The notes under the pieces are model-generated. The model saw nothing but the letters and a program-made list of their open reading frames with translations, was not told the DNA's origin and did no database searches. Shown in pieces: positions 34,662-44,000 of a DNA stretch of 64,000 bases (its first letter is position 1; each line of letters opens with the position of its first letter). A program made the position numbers and the translations under genes. The stretch is from contig JACQEP010000007.1 in NCBI GenBank assembly GCA_016200485.1, positions 152,120 to 216,119 of the forward strand, given 5' to 3'. This DNA comes from Gammaproteobacteria bacterium (GTDB taxonomy: Bacteria; Pseudomonadota; Gammaproteobacteria; Tenderiales; Tenderiaceae).

Positions 34662-34787
34662 ATGGAAATCACATCATTTTGGGTGATATTGGCGATGTGT
34701 CTGGTTCCGGTAGCGTTTGCAGCATTTGCTGTTGAAGTTGACGAGCTTCTTGCCATGCACTATGGCTGGCACCAAAAACACATCTAG
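34662..34787 (+). CDS. Single-span micro-protein, GWHxKHI family (copy 2)
   Basis: 41 residues from ATG 34662, with AGGAGGTG upstream; the longer open frame from 34554 has no good start. One membrane helix (FWVILAMCLVPVAFAAFAV, about residues 6-24) is followed by VDELLAMHYGWHQKHI. It is paralogous to 33692-33823 (21 of 41 identical), with the C-terminal GWHxKHI strictly kept. It converges with lipA; a G+C-rich hairpin separates them. No partner or function is known to me. Confidence 0.75.
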   Translation: MEITSFWVILAMCLVPVAFAAFAVEVDELLAMHYGWHQKHI

Positions 34788-34808
34788 TTAACAGGCTGTT
34801 TCATACTG

Positions 34809-34838
34809 GGCCTTGGATGCCGAAAGGCGTCTGGGGCC
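34809..34838. terminator. Hairpin between micro-protein 2 and lipA
   Basis: GGCCTTGGATGCC and GGCGTCTGGGGCC pair (with several G-T pairs) around GAAA. It resembles the terminator of copy 1 but has no T-run; it could serve both convergent genes. Confidence 0.5.
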
Positions 34839-34846
34839 TTGCAGCG

Positions 34847-35806
34847 CTAAGATATCTTGTTCCCTGCCGCTTGTAAGTCAGCATGATAAGACGAACGTAC
34901 CAGTGGTCCGCTGGCGATATGGCTGAATCCCAATTCCTGCGCGACTTGTTCCAGTTCTGCAAATTGTTGCGGAGTGACATAGCGCTCAACAGGCAAGTGA
35001 TGGCGGCTGGGTTGTAGATATTGTCCGATGGTCAGCCGGTCGCAGTCATGGGCACGCAAGTCGCGTAGCACTTCAATGATTTCATCATCGGTTTCGCCGA
35101 GGCCAAGCATCAAGCCAGATTTGGTTGGAATCGATGGATAACGCCGCTTGAATTCTTTGAGCAATTGTAGCGAGCCTTGATAATCGGCGCCGGGGCGTGC
35201 CTGTTTATATAAGCGTGGCACGGTTTCCAGGTTATGGTTGAAAACATCGGGTAACGACTGGCCCAGTATTTCAAGCGCAATTTCCATCCGTCCGCGAAAA
35301 TCCGGCACCAGGATTTCAATTTGGATCTTGGGCGAGGCGGTGCACACGGCTGCAATGCAGGCAGCAAAATGTGCGGCACCGCCATCGCGTAAATCGTCGC
35401 GATCGACCGATGTGATCACTACATATTTCAAATTCATCGCGCGTATCGTTTCAGCCAGATGTGCGGGTTCATTGGCATCAAGCGGATCAGGGCGGCCATG
35501 GGCGACATCGCAGAATGGACAGCGGCGGGTGCAAATACCGCCCATGATCATGAACGTCGCCGTGCCATGATTAAAACATTCGCTCAGATTGGGACAGGAG
35601 GCTTCTTCGCAGACAGTGTGTAATTTTGCGCTGCGTAATAGTTCCTTCATGCTCTGCACCTCAGCGCTGGTCGCGGCTTTAACGCGGATCCAGTCTGGTT
35701 TTGCCAGCGGCGTATCTTTAGGGATCACTTTAATCGGGATGCGCGCAGTCTTCGACTCACCTTTCAGTGGTCCCAGTTTGTCGCGGTAGTGATCGTTGTC
35801 GCTCAT
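34847..35806 (-). CDS. lipA: Lipoyl synthase
   Basis: 319 residues. The auxiliary 4Fe-4S cluster ligands C66, C71, C77 are in [12 protein letters not shown] and the radical-SAM ligands C92, C96, C99 in [23 protein letters not shown] and TIGQYLQPS are further family blocks. It inserts two sulfurs into protein-bound octanoyl groups to make lipoyl cofactor. Start ATG 35806 lies 3 bp after lipB, and it ends the long wall/lipoate gene string. Confidence 0.96.
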   Translation of the reverse strand: MSDNDHYRDKLGPLKGESKTARIPIKVIPKDTPLAKPDWIRVKAATSAEVQSMKELLRSAKLHTVCEEASCPNLSECFNHGTATFMIMGGICTRRCPFCDVAHGRPDPLDANEPAHLAETIRAMNLKYVVITSVDRDDLRDGGAAHFAACIAAVCTASPKIQIEILVPDFRGRMEIALEILGQSLPDVFNHNLETVPRLYKQARPGADYQGSLQLLKEFKRRYPSIPTKSGLMLGLGETDDEIIEVLRDLRAHDCDRLTIGQYLQPSRHHLPVERYVTPQQFAELEQVAQELGFSHIASGPLVRSSYHADLQAAGNKIS

Positions 35807-35809
35807 GTG

Positions 35810-36463
35810 TTAGTTATCGCCAGTTGCGATCGAAAAATTAGTATCAGTGTAACCAAGCCGTTGCGCCAGCAGCTGGCATAGGGGCTGGCTTATGTCGTCG
35901 ATGGCATTGGGCCCGCTAAGATCGCTAAGTTGCGTCACTTCCAGTCCTTGATAACCACAGGGATTAATGCGTTGGAAGGGCTCAAGATCCATGTTCACAT
36001 TCAGTGCAAGGCCATGATAACTACAGCCGCGGCGCACGCGCAGGCCGAGGGCGGCAATTTTCTTTTCGTCGACATACACGCCAGGTGCATCGCGGCGGGC
36101 ATGGGATTCGATTTGATAATCGGCCAGCAAATTGATCAGCGCTTGTTCGATATGTTCCACCAGCGGCCGGATGCCGAGATTACGGCGCCGCAGATCCAAT
36201 AATAAATACACCACCAGTTGGCCGGGGCCGTGATAAGTGACTTGGCCGCCACGATCAATGTTGATAATGGGGATCTTGCCGGGGGCAAGCAGGTGTTCGC
36301 GCTTGGCGTTGAGACCCAGGGTGAATACGGGCGGATGTTCCACCAGCCACAGTTCATCGGTTGTTGCGGCATCGCGCTTGTCGGTGAACGACTGCATCGC
36401 TCGCCAGACGGGTTCGTAATCGGAAAATCCAAGTTGGCGAATAAGAAGTGTATTGCTGGTCAC
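35810..36463 (-). CDS. lipB: Octanoyl-ACP:protein octanoyltransferase
   Basis: 217 residues with [25 protein letters not shown], the Lys-containing [10 protein letters not shown] and the catalytic-Cys block [14 protein letters not shown]. It moves octanoate from acyl carrier protein to lipoyl domains, supplying LipA. Packed between ybeD (3-bp gap) and lipA (3-bp gap). Confidence 0.95.
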   Translation of the reverse strand: MTSNTLLIRQLGFSDYEPVWRAMQSFTDKRDAATTDELWLVEHPPVFTLGLNAKREHLLAPGKIPIINIDRGGQVTYHGPGQLVVYLLLDLRRRNLGIRPLVEHIEQALINLLADYQIESHARRDAPGVYVDEKKIAALGLRVRRGCSYHGLALNVNMDLEPFQRINPCGYQGLEVTQLSDLSGPNAIDDISQPLCQLLAQRLGYTDTNFSIATGDN

Positions 36464-36466
36464 GGC

Positions 36467-36736
36467 TTAAAAGACCATGAGAATGCGTTCGTGTGCAGTG
36501 AGGGCTAGATAAATCGCATCCAGCTGTTCGCGGCTGCGCGCGGTAAAGGTCACGGTCACGGAAAGATATTTGCCGTTGGTGGAGGCTTTAGTCTGTACGG
36601 CCGCTTCGCTTAAATCCGTAACATACTGTCGAATCAGGCTCACGACCAGGGCATCAAAATCGGCGCTGGCCAGCCCCATGGCCTTGATGGGGAATTCGCA
36701 GGGAAACTCTAACAGGGTATCGGGGCGTTGTTGCAT
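36467..36736 (-). CDS. ybeD: YbeD family protein (DUF493)
   Basis: 89 residues, the normal length: LLEFPCEFPIKAMGLASADF at the N-terminus and VTVTFTARSREQLDAIYLAL near the C-terminus. It has an ACT-like alpha/beta fold; its role is unknown, though it is nearly always next to lipB and dacA, as here (2-bp gap from dat, 3-bp gap to lipB). Confidence 0.92.
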   Translation of the reverse strand: MQQRPDTLLEFPCEFPIKAMGLASADFDALVVSLIRQYVTDLSEAAVQTKASTNGKYLSVTVTFTARSREQLDAIYLALTAHERILMVF

Positions 36737-36738
36737 GT

Positions 36739-37611
36739 TTAATGCGCGCGACCGGCGGCAACTTCATTTTTGTAGTCTTGATACAGCGCCAGCATGCGTG
36801 CCCACATCGGGCCGGGGCGGCCATTGCCCACCTGCAGATCATCAACGCGCGTAACAGGCAGGATTTCCTTGGTCGAGCTGGTCATCCACACTTCGTCGGC
36901 GCTCGCAAGATCATGCGTTGTTAATGGGCATTCAGCATGTTCGATGTTGTTGGCGGCGGCCAGCTCCAGGATCAGATCGCGGGTGATACCGGGCAACAGA
37001 AAGGGGCCCTTGGGCGGCGTTTTCACCACATTATCTTTGACGATGAACAGATTGCTGGCCGCACCTTCGGTCACTACGCCGTCACGTACCAGGATCGCTT
37101 CCTGGGCGCCGGCGTCGATGGCCTGTTGTCGCAGTAATACATTGGGCAACAGCGTGATGGCCTTGATGTGACAATAACGCCAGCGGATATCTTCCACGGT
37201 GATGGTGCTGATGCCGTTTTCAAGAATATTTTGTGGCACCGGCGACAGCGGGTTGGCCATGGCATAGATCGTGGCCGGGGTGTTGGCCGGGAAGGCGTGA
37301 TCGCGGGGTGCGACACCGCGTGTCACCTGAAAGTAGACCGATAAATTGCCGCCGTTGTTACGTTCGACCAGCGTTTGCAGCAGGTGTGTCCACTCGGTGA
37401 TGGTGAGTGGATTCGGAATGCGAATGCCGTCGAGACTGTTTTGCAGGCGTGCGAGATGCTCATTCAGGCGAAACAAACGTCCGCCATAGACGGGAATGAC
37501 TTCATACACGCCATCGCCAAAGACAAAGCCACGGTCCAGTGCGGGGACCATGGCTTTCGACTGTGGCAGGAACTCGCCATTGAGATAAACAATTCGATCG
37601 GCAGGATTCAT
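36739..37611 (-). CDS. dat: D-amino acid aminotransferase (PLP fold type IV)
   Basis: ATG 37611 gives 290 residues (MNPADRIVYLNGEF); TTG 37629 is an alternative. PLP-lysine block RYCHIKAITLLPNVL, the glycine-rich turn GVVTEGAASNLFIV and LLPGITRD are typical of class IV transaminases. Position between dacA and ybeD-lipB is where many gammaproteobacteria carry a D-alanine transaminase, which would make D-Glu/D-Ala for peptidoglycan. A branched-chain-type specificity cannot be excluded from sequence alone. Confidence 0.87.
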   Translation of the reverse strand: MNPADRIVYLNGEFLPQSKAMVPALDRGFVFGDGVYEVIPVYGGRLFRLNEHLARLQNSLDGIRIPNPLTITEWTHLLQTLVERNNGGNLSVYFQVTRGVAPRDHAFPANTPATIYAMANPLSPVPQNILENGISTITVEDIRWRYCHIKAITLLPNVLLRQQAIDAGAQEAILVRDGVVTEGAASNLFIVKDNVVKTPPKGPFLLPGITRDLILELAAANNIEHAECPLTTHDLASADEVWMTSSTKEILPVTRVDDLQVGNGRPGPMWARMLALYQDYKNEVAAGRAH

Positions 37612-37621
37612 CGATATATGC

Positions 37622-38803
37622 TTATTCAAGCATCAACAGCGCTTTGTCTTTCAGACGGGTAAATATCCCGCCCTCTTCAATCTGTTGCAACGAAACCAGC
37701 GGTACCTCGGTAATGATCTTGTCGCCAAGGTTGACGATGACACTGCCGTAAGCGGCGCCTTTTTGCACCGGCGCCATGATGGTAGGTTTGATTTTCATGG
37801 CGGCTTTGAGCTGGCTGTATTGGCCGCGCGGAATGGTGATGTAAAGTTCGCGCGCGATGCCTAAGGGGAGTTGTTGTTCGGCGCCTTGCCAGACGCGTAT
37901 CGTGGCCAGGGTTTCTTGCGAGGAATAGAGACGATGGGTTTCATAGAAGCGGAAACCGTAGCCCAGTAGTTTCTGCGATTCGCGGGCACGAGCGTTATCG
38001 TCAGCTGTGCCGAGCACTACGGAGATCAGGCGCATGTCATCCTGCTTGGCCGAGGCCACCAGGCAAAAGCCGGCAGTTTCGGTATGGCCGGTCTTGATGC
38101 CATCGACCGTGGGATCCTGCCACAACAGTTTGTTGCGGTTCATCTGTGTAATGCCGTTATAGGTAAATTCCTTGAGCGCATGCCAGGCGTAATGTTCGGG
38201 GAAGTCGCGAATCAGGGCGCGTCCCAGGCGCGCAATATCCAGCGCGGTACTGTAATGCTGCGGATCGGGAAGGCCGGTAGCGTTCATGAAATGGGTATGG
38301 GTCATGCCCAATTTTTGTGCGGCTTGATTCATCATTGCGGCGAAAACTTCTTCGCCACCCGCGACATGTTCGGCCAGGGCGATGCTGGCGTCATTGCCTG
38401 ATTGAATGATCATGCCTTTGAGCAACACTTCCAGTGGGATGCGATTACCGACTTCAACGAAGGAGCGTGAACCTTCCATGCGCCATGCCTTTTCGCTGAT
38501 CAATACCTGGTCGTCGAGTTTGACTTTGCCCGCTTTGAGTTGAGAAAACACAATATAAGCCGTCATCATTTTTGTGAGACTGGCCGGCTCCATTCGTTCT
38601 TCGGCGCGATTGGCAGCAAGAATGCGCCCACTGTGAAAATCAACCAGGGCATAAGCACGTGCTTCGATGGCCGGTGGCGGCGGTGCACTTAGATCAGGTT
38701 CTGCTTTGGCCAGTGGTGACAGGCATAAGGCAGCGACCAGGAGGGTTGCTTGTTGCAATAAAGAGTGAATTCGACGGCTGCGAATAGCAAGAGCTTTGAT
38801 CAT
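37622..38803 (-). CDS. dacA: D-alanyl-D-alanine carboxypeptidase (PBP5/6 type)
   Basis: 393 residues with a signal peptide (LLQQATLLVAALCLSPLAKA). The active-site triad is complete: SLTK near 76 (EPASLTKMMTAY), SGN (IIQSGNDASIAL) and KTG (GIKTGHTETAGF). A C-terminal beta domain (PBP5_C) and an amphipathic membrane-anchoring tail (GIFTRLKDKALLMLE) follow. It trims the terminal D-Ala of pentapeptides. About 100 bp separate it from rlpA upstream, so it may have its own promoter. Confidence 0.95.
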   Translation of the reverse strand: MIKALAIRSRRIHSLLQQATLLVAALCLSPLAKAEPDLSAPPPPAIEARAYALVDFHSGRILAANRAEERMEPASLTKMMTAYIVFSQLKAGKVKLDDQVLISEKAWRMEGSRSFVEVGNRIPLEVLLKGMIIQSGNDASIALAEHVAGGEEVFAAMMNQAAQKLGMTHTHFMNATGLPDPQHYSTALDIARLGRALIRDFPEHYAWHALKEFTYNGITQMNRNKLLWQDPTVDGIKTGHTETAGFCLVASAKQDDMRLISVVLGTADDNARARESQKLLGYGFRFYETHRLYSSQETLATIRVWQGAEQQLPLGIARELYITIPRGQYSQLKAAMKIKPTIMAPVQKGAAYGSVIVNLGDKIITEVPLVSLQQIEEGGIFTRLKDKALLMLE

Positions 38804-38910
38804 GGTTGAAAGTGTTTGCTTGAGAGTTGAGAGAGAAATCGGTAACCCATTAACTACTATTTGAGTCTATTTTATCGGCAATGTTCCGCGAATTATACCG
38901 CGTTCGAGGG

Positions 38911-39891
38911 TCAATCGGCGATGACTTTGGTTTTGGTAATCCCGATCGCGGCCAGTTTGGTGGCCAGTTGCTCTACTTCCACCTCATTCGTCAGGGGGCC
39001 GATGCGGACCCGGTAAAAGGTTTGCGGCAGGTGGTTGCTCTCGGTGACCTGGATCGGTAGCGGAGCAAGCATAATCAATTGGTTACGCAGGTTTTCGGCA
39101 TTCAGGCGTGAGCTGAAGGCGCCCACCTGCAGGTACATGTTGACGCTGGGCGGGGCAGGTGTGGCAGCCGCTGTTTCCAGTTGCGCCGGTGGTTCCGGGG
39201 TGGTGGTCGTCGGCGCTGGAACAAGAGCGATTTCGACGTCTGCATTGGCCATGACCGTTGCCGGAGTGGCGCCAGCGGGCTCCACGGTGCGGATTTCGAC
39301 ATCGCCGGTCCCGGTCTTGGTGATGCCGAGCTTCAAGGCGGCGACGTAAGACAGGTCGATGATACGGCCCTCGTGAAAGGGGCCGCGATCATTCACGCGC
39401 ACCACGATTTTGCGGCCGTTACGCAGGTTGGTGACTTCGACATAACAGGGGATGGGCAGCGTTTTGTGGGCAGCGGTCATGGTGTACATGTTGTAAGGTT
39501 CGCCACTGGAGGTGCGCTTGCCGTGGAATTTGGTGCCGTACCAGGAGGAGATGCCGCGTTCAACGAAGCCGGTGCTGCTCTTGAGAATTCGGTATGGCTG
39601 GCCATAGACCGCATAAGTCTCAGGATTGCCGTACTTGCTCAGCGGTTCAGCTTGCTGAATGGCGTCTGGAATCTGATCGACATCGATTTGCGCCATTTGC
39701 GCGCTATCCGGCGCACTGTCTTGATCGTTGCTCTGGCCGGTCGAGCCCGTGCGTGGCAGCGGGCCGCTACAGGCGCTCAGCAGTAATAACAGTGTGGCGC
39801 CGAGTGTGATGGGGAAATAAAAGGTTTTCACGCTACATTTTGCAGCGTGAAGGGTGGTATCTGATGGTCCACGGAACACCTTCGCGTTCAT
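38911..39891 (-). CDS. rlpA: RlpA septal-ring lytic transglycosylase, SPOR lipoprotein
   Basis: From ATG 39891 326 residues; a GTG at 39831 would give a more normal 20-residue lipoprotein signal (TFYFPITLGATLLLLLSAC, lipobox LSAC). A double-psi barrel RlpA domain follows (GISSWYGTKFHGKRTSSGEP, then VVRVNDRGPFHEGRIIDLSY with the conserved Asp), a Pro/Thr-rich linker, and a C-terminal SPOR domain (YLQVGAFSSRLNAENLRNQL) that binds denuded septal glycan. Lies between mltB and dacA in the cell-wall gene string. Confidence 0.92.
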   Translation of the reverse strand: MNAKVFRGPSDTTLHAAKCSVKTFYFPITLGATLLLLLSACSGPLPRTGSTGQSNDQDSAPDSAQMAQIDVDQIPDAIQQAEPLSKYGNPETYAVYGQPYRILKSSTGFVERGISSWYGTKFHGKRTSSGEPYNMYTMTAAHKTLPIPCYVEVTNLRNGRKIVVRVNDRGPFHEGRIIDLSYVAALKLGITKTGTGDVEIRTVEPAGATPATVMANADVEIALVPAPTTTTPEPPAQLETAAATPAPPSVNMYLQVGAFSSRLNAENLRNQLIMLAPLPIQVTESNHLPQTFYRVRIGPLTNEVEVEQLATKLAAIGITKTKVIAD

Positions 39892-39925
39892 TTGCGGTTT
39901 TCGCGGATAAAACCCATGGTCAGGA

Positions 39926-40927
39926 TTATAGCGCAGGCTCAGCCACGGCTTGGCGTTGCAGCTGATCGGCATCGCGGATGCTTTGGCTCAGTTGATAAAC
40001 CGCCATGGCATACAGAGGGCTGCGATTGTAGCGGGTGATGGTGTAAAAATTCTGCAGACCGAGCCAGTATTCATTGCCTTCAGCGGCTTGCAGGGTGATC
40101 AGCGCTGCCTTGGTGGTGTCGGGAAGTTGGGGGGCAATGCTATAGCCTTTGCTGCGCCATTCGCCGAGCGTGAGCTTCGGTTTGAGATCGGTGCTTTCAG
40201 CAGTGGCGGTTGGATTTTCAGTCGGGAAGGTTACCAGCGGCTGGTTGCGCTCCCAGCCATTGGTGGCCAGATAGTTGGCGACACTGCCGATGGCGTCAGC
40301 CGGGCTATTGATAATGTCGCGCACCTTGTCGCCATCGAAATCAACCGCAAACTTGCGATAACTGCTGGCAATGAACTGTCCGTAGCCCATCGCTCCGGCA
40401 TAAGAGCCGGTAAGCGCCAGCGGATCGAGCTTGTTTTCGCGGGTGAGCAATAAATATTGTTCCAGTTCCTTGCGGAAGAATTCGCCGCGCGGCGGATAGT
40501 CAAAACCCAGCGTTACCAGTGCGTCGAGGATGCGAAATTTTCCGGCATGGCGGCCATAACGAGTTTCAACACCGATAATGGCGGTGATGACTTCGGCAGG
40601 CACGCCGTATTCCCGCTCCGCGCGCTGCAAAATGTCACGATGTGTGGCCATGAATTCCGCGCCTTCCTTGATGCGGGCGTCGGTCAGGAATATCGGGCGG
40701 TATTCGAACCAGGGTTTGCCCTCGGCGGGACGGGTGATGGCGTCAATGGCGTCCTGGCGGAATTCGGATTGCGCCAACACTTGTTCCAGCGCGCGGCGCT
40801 CAAAGCCGTGTTGTTGGGTGACGCGATTAATGAATTCCTGCACCTCTGGGCGCTGCACATCGGTGGCGTGGGCGTTGACGGCGAGCGCGGAAGTGAGGCA
40901 AAAACAGGCGAATAATAAACGGTGCAT
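39926..40927 (-). CDS. mltB: Lytic murein transglycosylase B
   Basis: 333 residues. Signal peptide LLFACFCLTSALAVNAHA lacks a lipobox, so this form is probably soluble in the periplasm. Catalytic Glu is in IIGVETRYGRHAGKFR (near 117), and the family blocks DYPPRGEFFRKELEQYLLL, YAGAMGYGQFIASSYRKFAV and GSVANYLATNGWE follow. It cleaves glycan strands with 1,6-anhydro ends. It follows rodA by 20 bp. Confidence 0.93.
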   Translation of the reverse strand: MHRLLFACFCLTSALAVNAHATDVQRPEVQEFINRVTQQHGFERRALEQVLAQSEFRQDAIDAITRPAEGKPWFEYRPIFLTDARIKEGAEFMATHRDILQRAEREYGVPAEVITAIIGVETRYGRHAGKFRILDALVTLGFDYPPRGEFFRKELEQYLLLTRENKLDPLALTGSYAGAMGYGQFIASSYRKFAVDFDGDKVRDIINSPADAIGSVANYLATNGWERNQPLVTFPTENPTATAESTDLKPKLTLGEWRSKGYSIAPQLPDTTKAALITLQAAEGNEYWLGLQNFYTITRYNRSPLYAMAVYQLSQSIRDADQLQRQAVAEPAL

Positions 40928-40947
40928 GCTGCAAATAGTTCCTGAAA

Positions 40948-42090
40948 TTAAGTAGTGACCAGACGACGATGGGTCTGGATCGACATTAGGATACCGAAGC
41001 TGGCCAAAATGGTCATCATCGACGTGCCGCCGTAGCTGATCAGCGGCAGCGGGACGCCGACCACCGGCAATAAACCCGATACCATGCCTATATTAACGGC
41101 TACATAGACAAAAAAGGTGAGCGTCAGGCTGCCGGCCAGGATGCGATTGAAGGTGTCCTGAGCCTGGGCAGCAATATAAAGGCCGCGCAGGATAATGAAG
41201 AGATACACCCCGAGTAGCAGGATAATGCCAATCAAACCAAATTCTTCGCCAAAGACGGCGAAAATAAAGTCGGTGTGCCGCTCCGGCAGATATTCAAGCT
41301 GTGATTGCGAGCCGTTGAGCCAGCCTTTGCCATAGAGGCCACCGGAGCCGAGCGCAATCTTGGATTGGATGATGTGGTAGCCCGAGCCAAGCGGATCGTG
41401 TTCGGGGTCTAAAAAGGTAATGATGCGCTCGCGCTGATAATCATGTAGCCCAAAAAACCAGACCAAAGGTGCCAGTGCCGCAAGCGCGACGCCGATGCCG
41501 GTGACCAGACGCCATGAAATACCGGCCAACAACAGGACAAACACGCCGGAGGAGGCGATCAGCAGGGCGGTGCCGAGATCGGGTTGTTTGACGATCAATC
41601 CCACCGGCACCAAGATCAGCGCCACCGTAGCGGCGATTAACTTGAAGGTGGGGGGCAGGCTGCGATCCGCCAGGAACCAGGCGAGCATCATCGGGAGCGC
41701 CAGTTTCATGAACTCTGCAGGCTGAAAACGAAACAGACCAAGATCCAGCCAGCGTTGAGCGCCCTTGCCGATGGTGCCCACCACCAATACCGCTATCAGC
41801 GTGATGACGATGAAACCGTAAATCCAGGGTGCCCAGCGTTCCATGTGATAAGGCGGAATCTGGGCGACGATAAACATTACACCAAAGGCGAGCAGCATGC
41901 GCACGGCATGGGCGAGTACCATATCGATGTCGCCGCTGGTGGCGCTGTAAACGACGAAAAAACCGATAAACGCCAGTGTCAACAAGCCGTAAAGCAGTGG
42001 CTTGTCCATGTGCATGCCCGGCACAATGAATTTATGGCGGCGGCCGGGCTCAACCCAGGCGCCTGAATCGCGAGTGCCGAGACTGCTCAT
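40948..42090 (-). CDS. rodA: RodA peptidoglycan glycosyltransferase (SEDS)
   Basis: 380 residues, about ten membrane segments. SEDS blocks include GTIGKGAQRWLDLGLFRFQP, ADRSLPPTF with KQPDLGTALLI (catalytic Asp region), and the end LPVVGVPLPLISYGGTSMM. RodA polymerises glycan during elongation with PBP2. The start overlaps the mrdA stop by 4 bp. Confidence 0.96.
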   Translation of the reverse strand: MSSLGTRDSGAWVEPGRRHKFIVPGMHMDKPLLYGLLTLAFIGFFVVYSATSGDIDMVLAHAVRMLLAFGVMFIVAQIPPYHMERWAPWIYGFIVITLIAVLVVGTIGKGAQRWLDLGLFRFQPAEFMKLALPMMLAWFLADRSLPPTFKLIAATVALILVPVGLIVKQPDLGTALLIASSGVFVLLLAGISWRLVTGIGVALAALAPLVWFFGLHDYQRERIITFLDPEHDPLGSGYHIIQSKIALGSGGLYGKGWLNGSQSQLEYLPERHTDFIFAVFGEEFGLIGIILLLGVYLFIILRGLYIAAQAQDTFNRILAGSLTLTFFVYVAVNIGMVSGLLPVVGVPLPLISYGGTSMMTILASFGILMSIQTHRRLVTT

Positions 42091-43934
42091 GGTTGATAGC
42101 CCTCCAGATAAGCATCAATGATGGCGGTGGCCACAGGCGCGGCGGCGGTGCTGCCGTGGCCACCGTTTTCGACAATCACGCCGACAGCGATTTTAGGTTT
42201 GTCGGCGGGGGCGAAGGCGATAAACAAGGCGTGGTCGCGCAGGTGTTTGGCGACGTCAGCTTCCACGTATTTCTGGTTTTGCGCAATACCAAACACCTGC
42301 GCGGTACCGGTCTTGCCCGCAATTTGGTAGGTGCGTGGTTTGGCCTGGCGATGGGCGGTGCCCTGCGGTGCCTCGATGACGCTGACCATGCCACGGGTGA
42401 CGGCGGCCCAGTTGTCAGGGTTGTGAATCGCGGCGGGGGCGGGCATGGGTTCGGGGCGGACGATCAAATCCTCTTTTTCCATACCTTTGACATGATCGAG
42501 TAAGTGCGGCTGCACCGGACGTCCCCCGTTGCCAAGGATGGCGGTGGCGACGGCCATCTGCATGGGGGTGACCAAATTATAACCCTGGCCGATGCCAACG
42601 CTGAGCGTTTCGCCACCATACCAGGGTTGATTCATTGTTCTTCGCTTCCAGGCGCTGGAAGGCAGAATACCTTTCAGTTCACCGCCAACGTCGATGCCAG
42701 TGCGGCGGCCAAAACCAAAGCCCTGGAGGAAATCGGCCATGCGATCGATGCCCAGCGATTGCGCCAAATCATAAAAATAGACGTCACAGGATTGAGAAAT
42801 GGCTTTTTCGAGATTGACGGTGCCGTGGCCTTCTTTTTTCCAATCACGATAACGGCGCGAATCGCCCTTGAGGCTGAACCAGCCACGACAGAAGACTGCA
42901 CTTTCAGGGGTGTGTTCGCCAAGCTCCAGACCAGCGAGAGCAACAAAGGGCTTGAACGTCGAGCCTGGGGGGTATTGGCCTTGCAAGGCGCGGTTGTACA
43001 GTGGCCGTGATGGAGATTCTTGCAGTGCCTTGTAGGTATCGGCATCGATACCGTTGACGAACAGATTGGGATCGAATTCACCTTTGCTCACCAGCGCCAG
43101 CACTTCGCCGCTGGTCGTGTCGATGGCCACAACCGCACCGCTTTCCGGGCCCATGACGTCGCTGGCGATTTGCTGCAGACGCATGTTGAGTGTGAGCACC
43201 ACATCCTTGCCGGGCGTGGGTGGCGTGCGATCCAGTACCCGCACCATGCGGCCGTAGGCGTTGGTTTCGATGTTTTGATAGCCAACCTTGCCGTGGAGAA
43301 TGTCTTCGTAGGCCTTCTCGACACCATTTTTACCCATGTGAGTCGAGGCGGCGTAGTTTGCCTGGTCGATTTTCTCCTCATCCTTTTCGCTGATGCGACC
43401 CACATAGCCGACGGCGTGCGCGGTCAGTCCTGCGAACGGGTAGTAGCGCTGGAGTTTGGCTTTAATTTCTACGCCTGGCATTTTGTGCAAATCAATCGCA
43501 ACGGCGGCGACTTCCTCATCGCTGAGATTATCGCGGATAGCAACAGGCTGGAAACGAACGCGCTGTTTATAGCGATCGCGGAAGCGTTTCAGATCGCGGG
43601 CGCTGATCTGAATTTTTTTCCCCAGAATGACGAGCGTCGCTTCCAGCTCCTTGATGTGTTCCGGCACGATCTCCAACGAATAGGCGGGGCGGTTCTCGGC
43701 AAGAATGACACCATTACGATCGTAAATCAGGCCGCGTGTCGGATCGACAGGGACCAGGCTGACGCGGTTATTCTGGGAGAGGGTCGAATACAATTCATGG
43801 GAATAAATTTGTAAATAGATCAGACGTACGATAATGATAAAGATGACGATGCCAATAGAAACGGCGGCGAACAACGCCCGGCTGGTGAACAGCTGACCTT
43901 CGCGAATATGATCCTTGATGGTGATTCTAGCCAT
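42087..43934 (-). CDS. mrdA: Penicillin-binding protein 2
   Basis: 615 residues: one N-terminal membrane helix (ALFAAVSIGIVIFIIIVRLI), pedestal domain, then a transpeptidase domain with the active serine in PGSTFKPFVAL, SxN as SQSCDVYFYD, and KTGTAQ. It cross-links glycan during rod elongation with RodA, MreB, MreC and MreD, all encoded alongside. Confidence 0.96.
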   Translation of the reverse strand: MARITIKDHIREGQLFTSRALFAAVSIGIVIFIIIVRLIYLQIYSHELYSTLSQNNRVSLVPVDPTRGLIYDRNGVILAENRPAYSLEIVPEHIKELEATLVILGKKIQISARDLKRFRDRYKQRVRFQPVAIRDNLSDEEVAAVAIDLHKMPGVEIKAKLQRYYPFAGLTAHAVGYVGRISEKDEEKIDQANYAASTHMGKNGVEKAYEDILHGKVGYQNIETNAYGRMVRVLDRTPPTPGKDVVLTLNMRLQQIASDVMGPESGAVVAIDTTSGEVLALVSKGEFDPNLFVNGIDADTYKALQESPSRPLYNRALQGQYPPGSTFKPFVALAGLELGEHTPESAVFCRGWFSLKGDSRRYRDWKKEGHGTVNLEKAISQSCDVYFYDLAQSLGIDRMADFLQGFGFGRRTGIDVGGELKGILPSSAWKRRTMNQPWYGGETLSVGIGQGYNLVTPMQMAVATAILGNGGRPVQPHLLDHVKGMEKEDLIVRPEPMPAPAAIHNPDNWAAVTRGMVSVIEAPQGTAHRQAKPRTYQIAGKTGTAQVFGIAQNQKYVEADVAKHLRDHALFIAFAPADKPKIAVGVIVENGGHGSTAAAPVATAIIDAYLEGYQP

Positions 43935-44000
43935 GGCGTTCTATCAACTCGCCGTACTGCGTGGTTTGATCAATGTTGAAATCGTCGAGATCGCCGCGAA

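Noticed and set aside
43020..43814. 264-codon plus-strand frame opposite mrdA
   Set aside because: Mirrors the G+C pattern of mrdA; no family features. Same for the 44768-45412 frame opposite mreC.
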